The translations under genes were made by a program, and so were the position numbers. The notes under the pieces were generated by a model. The model searched no databases and was not told the DNA's origin. It saw only the letters and a list, made by a program, of their open reading frames with translations. A stretch of 64,000 nucleotides of DNA from Flavonifractor sp. An100 (GTDB lineage Bacteria > Bacillota > Clostridia > Oscillospirales > Oscillospiraceae). This document shows positions 44,381-52,186 of this stretch, piece by piece. The stretch's first letter is position 1; each line of letters opens with the position of its first letter. Location: the NCBI RefSeq assembly GCF_002161175.1, contig NZ_NFMA01000004.1:1-64000 (forward strand). Direction: 5' to 3'.

Positions 44381-45067
44381 CTAGGGAAGGATTTTTTCCG
44401 GCCGAAACCCCAAATAATCCGCCGCTACCAGGTGGTATTCCACTGTCCCCTGCCGCCCGGAAATGGCCAGACGGTGGCTTCCCCCATGGAGATGGCCGTA
44501 GTAACACCGGCTCACCCCGTAGCGCTCCATGAGATCGATGATCTCCTGACAGCGGTAGCCCTGGTACAGCGGCGGGTAGTGAAGGAAACAGAACTTCTCC
44601 CGCTCCCCACCCGCTTTCAGAGACGCCTCCAGCCGGATCAGCTCCCGGTTGAAAATTTTGGCGCTGTGCTCTCCCCGGTCCTCCTCGTAAAACCAGCCCC
44701 TGGTTCCACACAGGGCAACCTCTCCATAGATATGGCAGTTGTTGTGTAAAATTTCCAGGGTAGAAAACCCGTTTTCCTTAAAAAACTGGTTCATCTTGGA
44801 GGCGGTGGTCCACCAATAGTCGTGGTTACCTTTCATCAGCAGCTTCCGCCCAGGCAGACTGTCTAGAAAGGCAAAGTCCTCCCGGGCTTCGTTTAGACTC
44901 ATACCCCAGGACAAATCGCCGCACAGCACCACGGCATCCTCCGCCTCTACGCACGAAAACCCCTGGCGCAGCTTGTCTACATAACCCATCCAGCCTCCGC
45001 CGAACACATCCATAGGCTTATCGCTGCCCAGGGAGAGATGGGTATCGCCAATCGCGTAAAGGGCCAT
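44381..45067 (-). CDS. Metallophosphoesterase
   Basis: The 228-aa protein begins with the calcineurin-like motif series GDTHLS, GDLSWGMS, KGNHDYWW and GHLHGG, which bind two metals and hydrolyse phosphoesters. It resembles a clostridial subfamily of unknown substrate. It starts four bases after thrC and is probably co-transcribed. Confidence 0.88.
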   Translation of the reverse strand: MALYAIGDTHLSLGSDKPMDVFGGGWMGYVDKLRQGFSCVEAEDAVVLCGDLSWGMSLNEAREDFAFLDSLPGRKLLMKGNHDYWWTTASKMNQFFKENGFSTLEILHNNCHIYGEVALCGTRGWFYEEDRGEHSAKIFNRELIRLEASLKAGGEREKFCFLHYPPLYQGYRCQEIIDLMERYGVSRCYYGHLHGGSHRLAISGRQGTVEYHLVAADYLGFRPEKILP

Positions 45068-45071
45068 CCCG

Positions 45072-46556
45072 TTACACCAACATGGACCGCACCGCGTCCA
45101 CCATGTGGTCCTTCTCCACCGTCTGGGTGAAGCGGACCGCCTTGTCCCGCAGGCCGGCCAGAGGAGCGGGAGCGGGCAGGCCGGTCAGCTGGGACAGCTG
45201 ATCCAGCGCGTCCAGTCCCTCCGCGATTGTCTCAGCGCCCAGAGCCCCCAGCACGCTGTCGCAGAACTTGAAGGGACTGGCTGTGGAAACCACCACGCAG
45301 GGGGTGTTGTCTTCCGTCTCCTTCCGGTACTGCTCCAGAGCGGAGAAGGCCACCGCCGTGTGGGGATCGATGAGATAGTCATGCTGACGGTATACCCGGC
45401 CAATCACTGCCTGGGTCTCCTTGTCGTCGCAGCAATAGCCGTAAAACAGCTTCTGTAACTTCCCCTTTACCCGGTCCGACACCTCATACCGCCCTGTGGC
45501 GTTCAGCTGCTCCATGTAGCCCTTTACTTCCTCCACATCCTGGGTCAGAGACAGCAGCAGCCGCTCCAGGTTGGAGGAGATCAGAATGTCCATGGAGGGG
45601 GACATGGTGTGGTAGAAGGTGCGGTTGCGGTCGTAAATCCCGGTACGGATAAAATCGGTGAGCACATCGTTCTGGTTAGAAGCGCAAATCAGCTTTTGAA
45701 TGGGCACACCCATCTCCCGGGCGTAATAGGCAGCCAAAATGTTGCCGAAGTTGCCGGTGGGCACACAGACATTGATGCTCTGGCCCGGCTCAATGGCGCC
45801 ATCCCGCAGCAGGTCACAGTAGGCGGAGACATAGTAGACGATCTGGGGAAGCACCCGGCCCCAGTTGATAGAGTTGGCGGAGGAGAAGAAATATCCCTTC
45901 CGGGCCAGTTCCTCCCGCAGGGCCTCGTCGGAAAACAGGCGCTTGACTCCGGTCTGGGCATCGTCGAAGTTGCCCACCACAGCGGCCACACCCACGTTGT
46001 CCCCTTCCTGGGTGATCATTTGCAGCTGCTGCACCTGAGACACGCCGTCCTTAGGATAGAAGACCAAAATCCGGGTCTTGGGCACGTTTTTGAAGCCCTC
46101 CAGAGCCCCTTTACCGGTATCGCCCGAGGTGGCCACCAGGATGCAAACCGTTTTAAACTCCTCTGTTTTCACCAGGGAGGCGGTGAGCAGGTGGGGCAGC
46201 ATCTGCAGGGCCATGTCCTTAAAGGCACAGGTGGGTCCATGCCACAGCTCCAGGCAGTGGGTGGTACCGTCCAACGTATGGACCGGAGCCACCGCAGGGG
46301 TATCAAACTTTTCTGGGCCGTAGGCAGCGGCGGCGAAATCCGTCAGTTCCTTGACGGAGAACTCCTCCAAAAACTGCTTCATGATGTACACCGCCCGGTG
46401 CTGATAGGCCATATCCTTCAGATCTTCCAGAGCTTTCCCCGGCAGCTTCGGGATATAAAAGGGAGTCAGCAGACCGCCGTCGCTGGCCAGGCCCTGAGTA
46501 ATGGCCTGGGACGCGGTGAATCGGGCTGCCCCGTCTCGCGTGCTGATGTATTGCAT
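45072..46556 (-). CDS. thrC: Threonine synthase
   Basis: ThrC converts O-phosphohomoserine to threonine using PLP. The 494-aa protein is of the long (yeast/E. coli-like) type: N-terminal TRDGAARFTASQAITQGLAS, PLP lysine in PTCAFKDMALQMLP, and glycine loop GNFGNILAAYYA. A strong promoter precedes it. Confidence 0.96.
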   Translation of the reverse strand: MQYISTRDGAARFTASQAITQGLASDGGLLTPFYIPKLPGKALEDLKDMAYQHRAVYIMKQFLEEFSVKELTDFAAAAYGPEKFDTPAVAPVHTLDGTTHCLELWHGPTCAFKDMALQMLPHLLTASLVKTEEFKTVCILVATSGDTGKGALEGFKNVPKTRILVFYPKDGVSQVQQLQMITQEGDNVGVAAVVGNFDDAQTGVKRLFSDEALREELARKGYFFSSANSINWGRVLPQIVYYVSAYCDLLRDGAIEPGQSINVCVPTGNFGNILAAYYAREMGVPIQKLICASNQNDVLTDFIRTGIYDRNRTFYHTMSPSMDILISSNLERLLLSLTQDVEEVKGYMEQLNATGRYEVSDRVKGKLQKLFYGYCCDDKETQAVIGRVYRQHDYLIDPHTAVAFSALEQYRKETEDNTPCVVVSTASPFKFCDSVLGALGAETIAEGLDALDQLSQLTGLPAPAPLAGLRDKAVRFTQTVEKDHMVDAVRSMLV

Positions 46557-46634
46557 GTTGATCCTTCCTATCTATGTTACTTCTCCGATTGCCCACAGTG
46601 CGCCGTCCATGGGTGCCGGGCTCATAATGTTACA

Positions 46635-46663
46635 ATTATGCCAGCTTCCGTCCGGAAGGTCAA
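46635..46663 (-). promoter_or_regulatory. Strong promoter of thrC
   Basis: On the minus strand TTGACC (46658-46663), a 17-bp spacer and CATAAT (46635-46640) with a TGG extended -10. No T-box or leader peptide was recognised in the roughly 75-base leader. Confidence 0.7.
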
Positions 46664-46699
46664 GTGATTCCCGGAAAAATGGCCGTTTTCGACGCTGAG

Positions 46700-47068
46700 T
46701 CAAAAGGCATTTTCTATGCGGCGGACCCTGGGGGCCTTTGTGTCCATCCCCTGTGGAGCCTCAATTTCCACCACGTCGAATCGGGGCTGGAGGGAGGTGG
46801 GATGACGCTGGAGGTAGAGCTGGGCGGCCACATACAGCTTATGCTGTTTCCGACCGTCCACCGCCTCTCCTGCCGTGCCATAGGCGCTGCTCTTTCGGAG
46901 TTTGACCTCCACAAAGCAGAGGTATCTTCCATCCTCCACCACCAAATCCAGCTCCCCCATCCGGCACTTCCAGTTCCGACTGAGGATGCGGCAGCCCTGC
47001 TTGCGCAGCTCCTCTGCCGCCAGGTCCTCTCCCCAGTGGCCCAGGGTCTGACTCTCCCGCCCGCTCAT
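46700..47068 (-). CDS. YraN/UPF0102 family nuclease-like protein
   Basis: The 122-aa protein has the restriction-endonuclease-like core LGHWGEDLAAEELRKQGC, then GELDLVVEDG and CFVEVKLR (the D-ExK-type site). The family is often next to rnhB, as here, with a four-base overlap. The biological role is not established. Confidence 0.9.
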   Translation of the reverse strand: MSGRESQTLGHWGEDLAAEELRKQGCRILSRNWKCRMGELDLVVEDGRYLCFVEVKLRKSSAYGTAGEAVDGRKQHKLYVAAQLYLQRHPTSLQPRFDVVEIEAPQGMDTKAPRVRRIENAF

Positions 47069-47670
47069 AGGTTCTTTAAAAAGGTCCGGCGGTGGATTAG
47101 ACTGGGGCCATAGGTGCGCAGCAGCTGATAGTGGAGCTTGGTACCGTAGCCCTTGTGGCGCTCAAATTGGTACTGAGGGTAACGCTGGGCCACCTCCAGC
47201 ATAAACCGGTCCCGGCTCACCTTGGCCAAGATGGACGCAGCGGCGATGGAGGCAGACTGGCTGTCCCCTTTTACCACACAGCGGTGGGGTGTGGTCAGGG
47301 TAAAGGAGCGTCCCTTGTCTCGATTCCCGTCGATGAGGGCAAAATCCGGGGGCTGCGGCAGGCCATCCATGGCCAGCTGCATAGCCTTCATCCGGGCGCT
47401 GAGGATATCGGTGCGATCAATCTCCTCCGCGTCCACCCAGGCCACCGACCAGGCTAAGGCCCGCTCCTGAATGACCGGAAACAGCTCCTCCCGCCTGCGC
47501 TCCGTCAGCTTTTTGGAGTCATTCACCCCCGGGATCTCCTCCCCATAAGGAAGGACAACCGCAGCAGCATAGACGGGACCGGCCAGAGGCCCCGCTCCCG
47601 CTTCATCACAGCCGCAGACCAGGCGATAGCCCTCTTCCCGGGCCTGCCGCTCATATTGCCATAGATCCAT
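47065..47670 (-). CDS. rnhB: Ribonuclease HII
   Basis: RNase HII cleaves RNA in RNA-DNA hybrids and removes single ribonucleotides. The 201-aa protein has the catalytic CDEAGAGPLAGPV and later DGNRDKG and KVSRDRFM. It lies between ylqF and yraN in the common order. Confidence 0.96.
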   Translation of the reverse strand: MDLWQYERQAREEGYRLVCGCDEAGAGPLAGPVYAAAVVLPYGEEIPGVNDSKKLTERRREELFPVIQERALAWSVAWVDAEEIDRTDILSARMKAMQLAMDGLPQPPDFALIDGNRDKGRSFTLTTPHRCVVKGDSQSASIAAASILAKVSRDRFMLEVAQRYPQYQFERHKGYGTKLHYQLLRTYGPSLIHRRTFLKNL

Positions 47671-47684
47671 ATCCCTCAGCCTCC

Positions 47685-48578
47685 CTACGCTTCCAGGCTC
47701 TCTCCCCCATCCGGTCCTTCCAGGGTAAACCGTCCCAGCTTTCCACCGCGGTACTCGTCTAACAGCACCCGGGCCATGCGCTCAGTATCAAATTCCCCTC
47801 CGGAAATCCGCATTCCCCGCTTTTGGGCACAGGTCTCCAAAAGGCGGTAGCCATAGGCTACGTCATTTTCTTCTTCCTCCCGCTGGGGCAAGGCGGTGAG
47901 CTTATAGCTACTGATCAGAGCCTCCGGATACCACCGGGCCAACAGAGCCATAAAGTGGCAACCAAGGGTCTCCACATCCATAATTTCGTCCTTCACCGCC
48001 CCGGTGAAGGCCAGGTGAAGCCCAATGGTCTCATCCTCGAACTTGGGCCACAGAATCCCGGGCGTGTCCAGCAGATCCAAGGACTGGTCCACATTGACCC
48101 ACTGTTTCCCCCGGGTCACTCCCGGCCGGTCTCCGGCCTTGGCCGACTTCTTTCGGGCCACTTTATTGATAAAGGTGGACTTCCCCACATTGGGCACTCC
48201 CACCACCATCGCCCGCACCGGACGGCCCACCTGGCCCTTCTCTCTCCACTTGGCGATCTGGTCCTTTAATACCCCCTGGATGACCGGAGAAAATTGATTC
48301 ACGCCTCGGCCGGTTTTGGCGTCCGTCTCCAGCACGGCATGTCCTTGTCCCTTAAAAAAGGCCGTCCACTTGGCATTCATGGCCGGGTCCGCCTGATCGG
48401 CCCGGTTGAGCACAATCAGCCGGGGCTTTCCGGCGCAGATGCTGTCAATATCCGGATTTCGGCTGGACACCGGAATGCGGGCATCGATCAGCTCCACCAC
48501 AATGTCCACATTTTTCAGGTCGCCCTCAATCTGGCGGCGGGTTTTTGTCATGTGACCGGGATACCACTGTATGTTCAC
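47685..48578 (-). CDS. ylqF: Ribosome biogenesis GTPase YlqF
   Basis: YlqF (RbgA) is a circularly permuted GTPase that matures the 50S subunit. The 297-aa protein starts MNIQWYPGHMTKTRR and has LNRADQAD (G4), then GVPNVGKSTFIN (P-loop) and DTPGILWPK (G3). It follows rplS, but a terminator lies between them. Confidence 0.96.
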   Translation of the reverse strand: MNIQWYPGHMTKTRRQIEGDLKNVDIVVELIDARIPVSSRNPDIDSICAGKPRLIVLNRADQADPAMNAKWTAFFKGQGHAVLETDAKTGRGVNQFSPVIQGVLKDQIAKWREKGQVGRPVRAMVVGVPNVGKSTFINKVARKKSAKAGDRPGVTRGKQWVNVDQSLDLLDTPGILWPKFEDETIGLHLAFTGAVKDEIMDVETLGCHFMALLARWYPEALISSYKLTALPQREEEENDVAYGYRLLETCAQKRGMRISGGEFDTERMARVLLDEYRGGKLGRFTLEGPDGGESLEA

Positions 48579-48608
48579 TCAAATGCCTCCTTTCTGCTCC
48601 AAAACGGT

Positions 48609-48641
48609 GAAAAAGAAAGGAGCGGCTTCCACCGCTCCTTT
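48609..48641 (-). terminator. Terminator after rplS
   Basis: The perfect stem AAAGGAGCGG/CCGCTCCTTT (48616-48641) is followed on the minus strand by CTTTTTC. ylqF begins about 31 bases later. Confidence 0.85.
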
Positions 48642-48648
48642 TCATGGA

Positions 48649-48990
48649 TTACAGGGCCTCTTTGACCTTGGCAGCCTTGCCTACGCGGTTGCGCAGGTAA
48701 TACAGCTTGGCGCGGCGGACCTTGCCGTGACGCACGACCTCGATCTTCTCAATGGAAGGAGCGTGGACAGGGAAAACCTTCTCCACACCGATGCCGTAAG
48801 AGATGCGGCGGACGGTAAAGGTCTCTTCAATACCGCCGTGCTTCTTGGCGATCACAGTGCCCTCAAAGACCTGGATACGCTCACGGTTTCCTTCCTTAAC
48901 CTTCAGGTGTACCCGAACGGTGTCGCCGACCTCCACAACGGGGGGCTCAGCCTTCTTGTACTTCTCAGTAAAAGCCTGCATCAGATCCAT
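48649..48990 (-). CDS. rplS: 50S ribosomal protein L19
   Basis: L19 sits at the 30S-50S interface. The 113-aa protein has [20 protein letters not shown] and ends [17 protein letters not shown]. It is monocistronic, with its own promoter, an L19 leader and a terminator. Confidence 0.98.
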   Translation of the reverse strand: MDLMQAFTEKYKKAEPPVVEVGDTVRVHLKVKEGNRERIQVFEGTVIAKKHGGIEETFTVRRISYGIGVEKVFPVHAPSIEKIEVVRHGKVRRAKLYYLRNRVGKAAKVKEAL

Positions 48991-49013
48991 TTTGTCGTTC
49001 CTCCTGTTATATA

Positions 49014-49070
49014 GGTGTTCATACCGGTCTTCTTCCCCACATCACTTGGCGGGGACCGCAGAGGAGCACC
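49014..49070 (-). ncRNA. L19 autoregulatory leader
   Basis: The rplS 5' leader folds by eye into GGTG/CACC (49014-49017 with 49067-49070), CGGTC/GACCG (49025-49029 with 49054-49058) and an inner CCCC/GGGG hairpin. The GACCGG and GGGAAGAAG elements resemble the Firmicutes L19 leader, which binds L19 and represses rplS. Confidence 0.7.
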
Positions 49071-49087
49071 CGTTTTCAGACTAAGGT

Positions 49088-49116
49088 AGTTTACCACAGG
49101 TCAATTCAAATTGCAA
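49088..49116 (-). promoter_or_regulatory. Sigma-A promoter of rplS
   Basis: On the minus strand TTGCAA (49111-49116), a 17-bp spacer and TAAACT (49088-49093), just upstream of the L19 leader. Confidence 0.7.
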
Positions 49117-49150
49117 GGTATTTTTTCAATTTACCCCACATTTTACTCCC

Positions 49151-49948
49151 TTAAATCCCCCGGTATACCTCCCGATGGCAATCCGACAGCAGAACCTCAA
49201 CAGACGGGAAGTGCTGTGCCAACTGTTCCACCAAAGGCAGACACACCACGTTCTCCGTGGCGTAGTGGCCGGCATCCATAAGGCTGATCCCCAGGGCCTT
49301 GGCCTGGAGGTACTGGTCATACTTCACATCTGCCGTGACAAAGGTATCACAGCCAGCAGCCACCGCATCCTCCAGCATAGAGCCGCAAGAGCCGCCGCCC
49401 ACGGCCACCCGTTCCACTGCTCGTCCGCCCTCCACATAGCGCACCGAGGCCGCTCCCAACTTTTCTTTCACGAAAGCGGCATAATCAGCCGCGCTCAGGC
49501 CGCTACGATGGGCACGGCCCACCCGTCCGATGCCATAGGGACGCCCTTGCGCATCCACCCCATCGGGGTGGAGCTGGTCGATCTCCTGCAGCCCAAGGGC
49601 CTGGGCCAGGCAGCAATTAACGCCCCCCTGAGCCGCATCCAGATTGGTATGGGCGCAGATGGCCCCAATCCCCTGCTCGGCCAGAGACAACAAAATCCGG
49701 CCGGTCACAGTCTGGTCGGTCATTGCTTTCACCGGGTGAAAAATCACGGGATGGTGGGACACAATCAGGGAACAGCCCCGGTCCGCCGCCTCTTCTACCA
49801 CCGCCTGGGTAATATCCAGCGCAACCAAAATTCGCTCTACCGGCGCCTGACTCCGCCCCACCAGAAAGCCTGCATTGTCAAACTCAAGCTGAGTGGAAAA
49901 GGGGGCCACTTCATCCAAATAGTTGTAGATATCCTGTATTACTGCCAT
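49151..49948 (-). CDS. Nif3-like dinuclear metal-centre protein
   Basis: The 265-aa protein is of the Nif3/YqfO family, with the metal-binding SHHPVIFHPV and a later histidine/glutamate pair near its C-terminus (DAGHYATENVV). Hexameric members have poorly defined roles; a GTP cyclohydrolase-type function is suggested for some. ATG 49948 follows AAGGAGTGGGATAC. It overlaps trmK, the usual pairing (trmK-yqfO). Confidence 0.92.
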   Translation of the reverse strand: MAVIQDIYNYLDEVAPFSTQLEFDNAGFLVGRSQAPVERILVALDITQAVVEEAADRGCSLIVSHHPVIFHPVKAMTDQTVTGRILLSLAEQGIGAICAHTNLDAAQGGVNCCLAQALGLQEIDQLHPDGVDAQGRPYGIGRVGRAHRSGLSAADYAAFVKEKLGAASVRYVEGGRAVERVAVGGGSCGSMLEDAVAAGCDTFVTADVKYDQYLQAKALGISLMDAGHYATENVVCLPLVEQLAQHFPSVEVLLSDCHREVYRGI

Positions 49949-50643
49949 GTATCCCACTCCTTCTTCATATCCTGTAGTCCGGACAATACCTGCTCCAGCT
50001 TCTTTCGCCGAGGGGCAGCCTGTTCCTGCTTTGCCTTCCGCAATCCCTCCAGCGCCCGTTCCACTTTTCCTATCCACTGCTCCAGCCACATGCCACGCAG
50101 GGGATCTGGGGTGTTTCGGCCAACCCAGAGCTCTGCCTGGGTCATGGGGGCCATCTGTCCTCCAGATACCAAGAGGGCGGTATATAGGGTATCCCCCTCC
50201 CTAGCTAACCGTTCCTCCAGGATCTGATAATCGTTTTCCCACAGCCATCTCCGCAGATCGGACATGGTGGACATGGGCTGTAAAATGAGAGTTTTTCCCG
50301 GCTCCCTAGTCCAGGGGGCGGCCGACAGGATATCGGCGATTGTCTCTCCCCCCATTCCCGCAATGACCACGACATTGGCCTCCTCCGGCCGGATTCCCTT
50401 CAGACCGTCACACAGCCGAAAGCCAATCCGTCCTGTGAGTCCATAGGTCTGCACAGTGGCCTTGGCACGGCTTAGAGGCCCTTGCCGCAGGTCAGCAGCA
50501 ATCGCCGAAGCAATAGTTCCTTCCAGCAGTAAGGCTGCCGGGAGATAGGCGTGATCGGTACCCACATCGGCTAGCTGCGCCCCCTGCGGGACCAGCTCCG
50601 CCACCATGCGCAGCCGGGGCGACAGTTCGATCCGTCTGTTCAT
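49939..50643 (-). CDS. trmK: tRNA (adenine22-N1)-methyltransferase
   Basis: TrmK makes m1A22 in tRNA. The 234-aa protein has ADVGTDHAYLP (SAM motif I), VVIAGMGGETIADIL and a C-terminal coiled coil. ATG 50643 is preceded by GGAGGAGGAGCAGCAG; an earlier ATG has no site at proper distance. The ten-base overlap with the Nif3-like gene matches the conserved pair. Confidence 0.93.
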   Translation of the reverse strand: MNRRIELSPRLRMVAELVPQGAQLADVGTDHAYLPAALLLEGTIASAIAADLRQGPLSRAKATVQTYGLTGRIGFRLCDGLKGIRPEEANVVVIAGMGGETIADILSAAPWTREPGKTLILQPMSTMSDLRRWLWENDYQILEERLAREGDTLYTALLVSGGQMAPMTQAELWVGRNTPDPLRGMWLEQWIGKVERALEGLRKAKQEQAAPRRKKLEQVLSGLQDMKKEWDTWQ

Positions 50644-50687
50644 CTGCTGCTCCTCCTCCGTCTGACCCATCCTCGGGTTTTAATCAG

Positions 50688-50719
50688 AAAAAGGCAGGGG
50701 CGGAAGCTCCGCCCCTGCC
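50688..50719 (-). terminator. Terminator after the DUF1858 gene
   Basis: The perfect stem GGCAGGGGCGGA/TCCGCCCCTGCC (50693-50719) is followed on the minus strand by TTTTTCTG. Confidence 0.9.
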
Positions 50720-50730
50720 CTCCCTTTGCA

Positions 50731-50934
50731 TCAGTTGCCAGCCGCGATCATTTCATTGACCTTCGCCAGCAGGTCGTCCACCTCGACCCCATGGACCATG
50801 CAGGCCTGCTCCACCGTCTCGCCGCGAGAGGCCGGGCAGCCCAGGCAGTGCATGCCGATGCCCATAAACAAGGGAGCGGTCTGGGGTGCAATGGTCAGAA
50901 TATCACCGATAATGGTGTCCTTGGTAATGGTCAT
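50731..50934 (-). CDS. DUF1858 / hybrid-cluster-associated redox disulfide domain protein
   Basis: The 67-aa protein has the pattern IGDILTIAPQTAPLFMGIGM followed by HCLGCPASRGETVEQAC, with a CxxC pair typical of DUF1858. Such proteins are probably small redox or metal-handling partners of hybrid-cluster proteins; none is adjacent. It is monocistronic with a consensus promoter and strong terminator, so it is probably well expressed. Confidence 0.88.
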   Translation of the reverse strand: MTITKDTIIGDILTIAPQTAPLFMGIGMHCLGCPASRGETVEQACMVHGVEVDDLLAKVNEMIAAGN

Positions 50935-50970
50935 AGTTAGGATTCCTCCATTTTTCTTTGGGATGGTGAT

Positions 50971-50999
50971 AGTATATCCTACCCTGCGACAATTTGCAA
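50971..50999 (-). promoter_or_regulatory. Sigma-A promoter of the DUF1858 gene
   Basis: On the minus strand TTGCAA (50994-50999), a 17-bp spacer and TATACT (50971-50976). Confidence 0.75.
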
Positions 51000-51057
51000 T
51001 GGATTTTCTGTGAATTTATTCCCGTCTGCATGAAACACTAATATTTCCGTTAATTGG

Positions 51058-51092
51058 AAGAAAAAGGACGCCCGATTGGGCGCCCTTTTTTC
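51058..51092. terminator. Terminator after the zinc-ribbon gene
   Basis: A hairpin with arms GGACGCCC and GGGCGCCC (one mismatch) flanked by A and T runs. It can act in both directions; the minus direction ends the zinc-ribbon transcript. Confidence 0.85.
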
Positions 51093-51108
51093 TGGCAAAT
51101 ATTTTTAA

Positions 51109-51390
51109 TTAGCCCTGCTGCTCACGCATCTTGGCGAAGCACTCGCTGCAGTAGACAGGACGGTCAGACTTGGGCTCAAAGGGAACCTTAGCCTCACCGC
51201 CGCAAGCGGCACAAACGGCAGTGAAATACTCACGGGGGCCGCGGGCAGCGTTCTTGCGGGCGTCACGGCAGGCCTTGCAGCGCTGGGGTTCGTTCTGGAA
51301 GCCGCGCTCCGCATAGAACTCCTGCTCACCAGCGGTAAAGGTGAACTCGTTGCCGCACTCTTTGCATACCAGGATCTTGTCTTCGTACAT
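51109..51390 (-). CDS. Small zinc-ribbon protein
   Basis: The 93-aa protein holds four CxxC pairs (CKEC, CKAC, CAAC and CSEC), enough for two zinc ribbons. The first pair is followed by NEFTFTAGEQEFYAERGF, the pattern of probable-zinc-ribbon/CxxC-x17-CxxC proteins. They are common in Clostridia and chloroflexi; function is unknown. It lies 63 bases downstream of sigH. Confidence 0.85.
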   Translation of the reverse strand: MYEDKILVCKECGNEFTFTAGEQEFYAERGFQNEPQRCKACRDARKNAARGPREYFTAVCAACGGEAKVPFEPKSDRPVYCSECFAKMREQQG

Positions 51391-51453
51391 GGATTTTCCC
51401 TCTCTTTGACTGTTGCCCAGACAGAAATTTGTCGGGCGGTTGTAATATTGCGA

Positions 51454-52092
51454 TCAGCTCTCGCTGGATACGCCGGATGAAAATTGCCGCGCCATCTTTC
51501 GCCGGATCCGCTGAATTGCGTTGTCCACCGACTTTTGGGAGCGGCCTACCAGATGGGCAATCTCACCGCAGGAGAGACCGTTCAGGTAGGGTGGTAAAAT
51601 GTTTGCTTCGAGCTCAGACAGCTGGCCCTTTAGAGCGTCGAGTCGCTCTCTCAGTTCCTCCCTGCCGATGATGACGTCCTCCGGGCTCTCAACACTAGAA
51701 AACAGGTGCGCGTTGGTTCCATCAAAAAGAGGGGGTTCAAAAGAGACACTGTGATTTAATGGTGCATGCTTCCCGCCCTGAGCCGCCCGAACCGCAGAGA
51801 GCAGACGACTGCGGATACAAATTTCCGCATAGGTACGAAAAGCCGTATCACGACTGGGATCAAAGCCCCGAATCGCGGTAAGCAGACCCAGCATTCCTTC
51901 CTGAATCAGGTCCTCACTGTCGCCACCGGCTAAAAACAGCGGCCGGGCGCAAGCTCGCACTAATCGGCCATATCGACAGACTAATTCCGCCTCCGCCTGG
52001 CTATCCCCTTGGGCCACAAGGGAACACAGGCTTTCATCAGTGGGAATATCTGTTTGGTTATCTTGCTTACTTATACTGCGGTTATTGAACAT
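51454..52092 (-). CDS. sigH: RNA polymerase sigma factor SigH (sporulation sigma-H-like)
   Basis: Sigma-H directs early stationary-phase and sporulation genes. The protein has region 2 (SEDLIQEGMLGLLTAIRGFD, FRTYAEICIRSRLLSAVRAA) and KHAPLNHSVS, typical of SigH, and a region 4 HTH (LSCGEIAHLVGRSQKSVDNA). The start is uncertain. ATG 52092 gives 212 aa but has no good ribosome-binding site and is overlapped by a near-consensus -10 box. TTG 52161 has GAGGA upstream and gives 235 aa. It follows glmM. Confidence 0.88.
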   Translation of the reverse strand: MFNNRSISKQDNQTDIPTDESLCSLVAQGDSQAEAELVCRYGRLVRACARPLFLAGGDSEDLIQEGMLGLLTAIRGFDPSRDTAFRTYAEICIRSRLLSAVRAAQGGKHAPLNHSVSFEPPLFDGTNAHLFSSVESPEDVIIGREELRERLDALKGQLSELEANILPPYLNGLSCGEIAHLVGRSQKSVDNAIQRIRRKMARQFSSGVSSES

Positions 52093-52119
52093 AATAAACA
52101 AAATCACCGGATTTGTCAA
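52091..52119 (-). promoter_or_regulatory. Near-consensus sigma-A promoter at the start of sigH
   Basis: On the minus strand a perfect TTGACA (52114-52119), a 17-bp spacer and TATTAT (52091-52096). The -10 hexamer overlaps the ATG at 52092, which an RNA made here would not contain. Confidence 0.6.
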
Positions 52120-52186
52120 GGGTTTCATGGAAAAATTTTGTTCAATCTTCCATACCCGCAAAATCCGTCCTCAATCGTCAAAATTT

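Noticed and set aside
46557-46699. T-box or leader-peptide attenuator upstream of thrC
   Set aside because: The leader is only about 75 bases after the promoter and shows no T-box sequence, no threonine-rich short ORF and no terminator.
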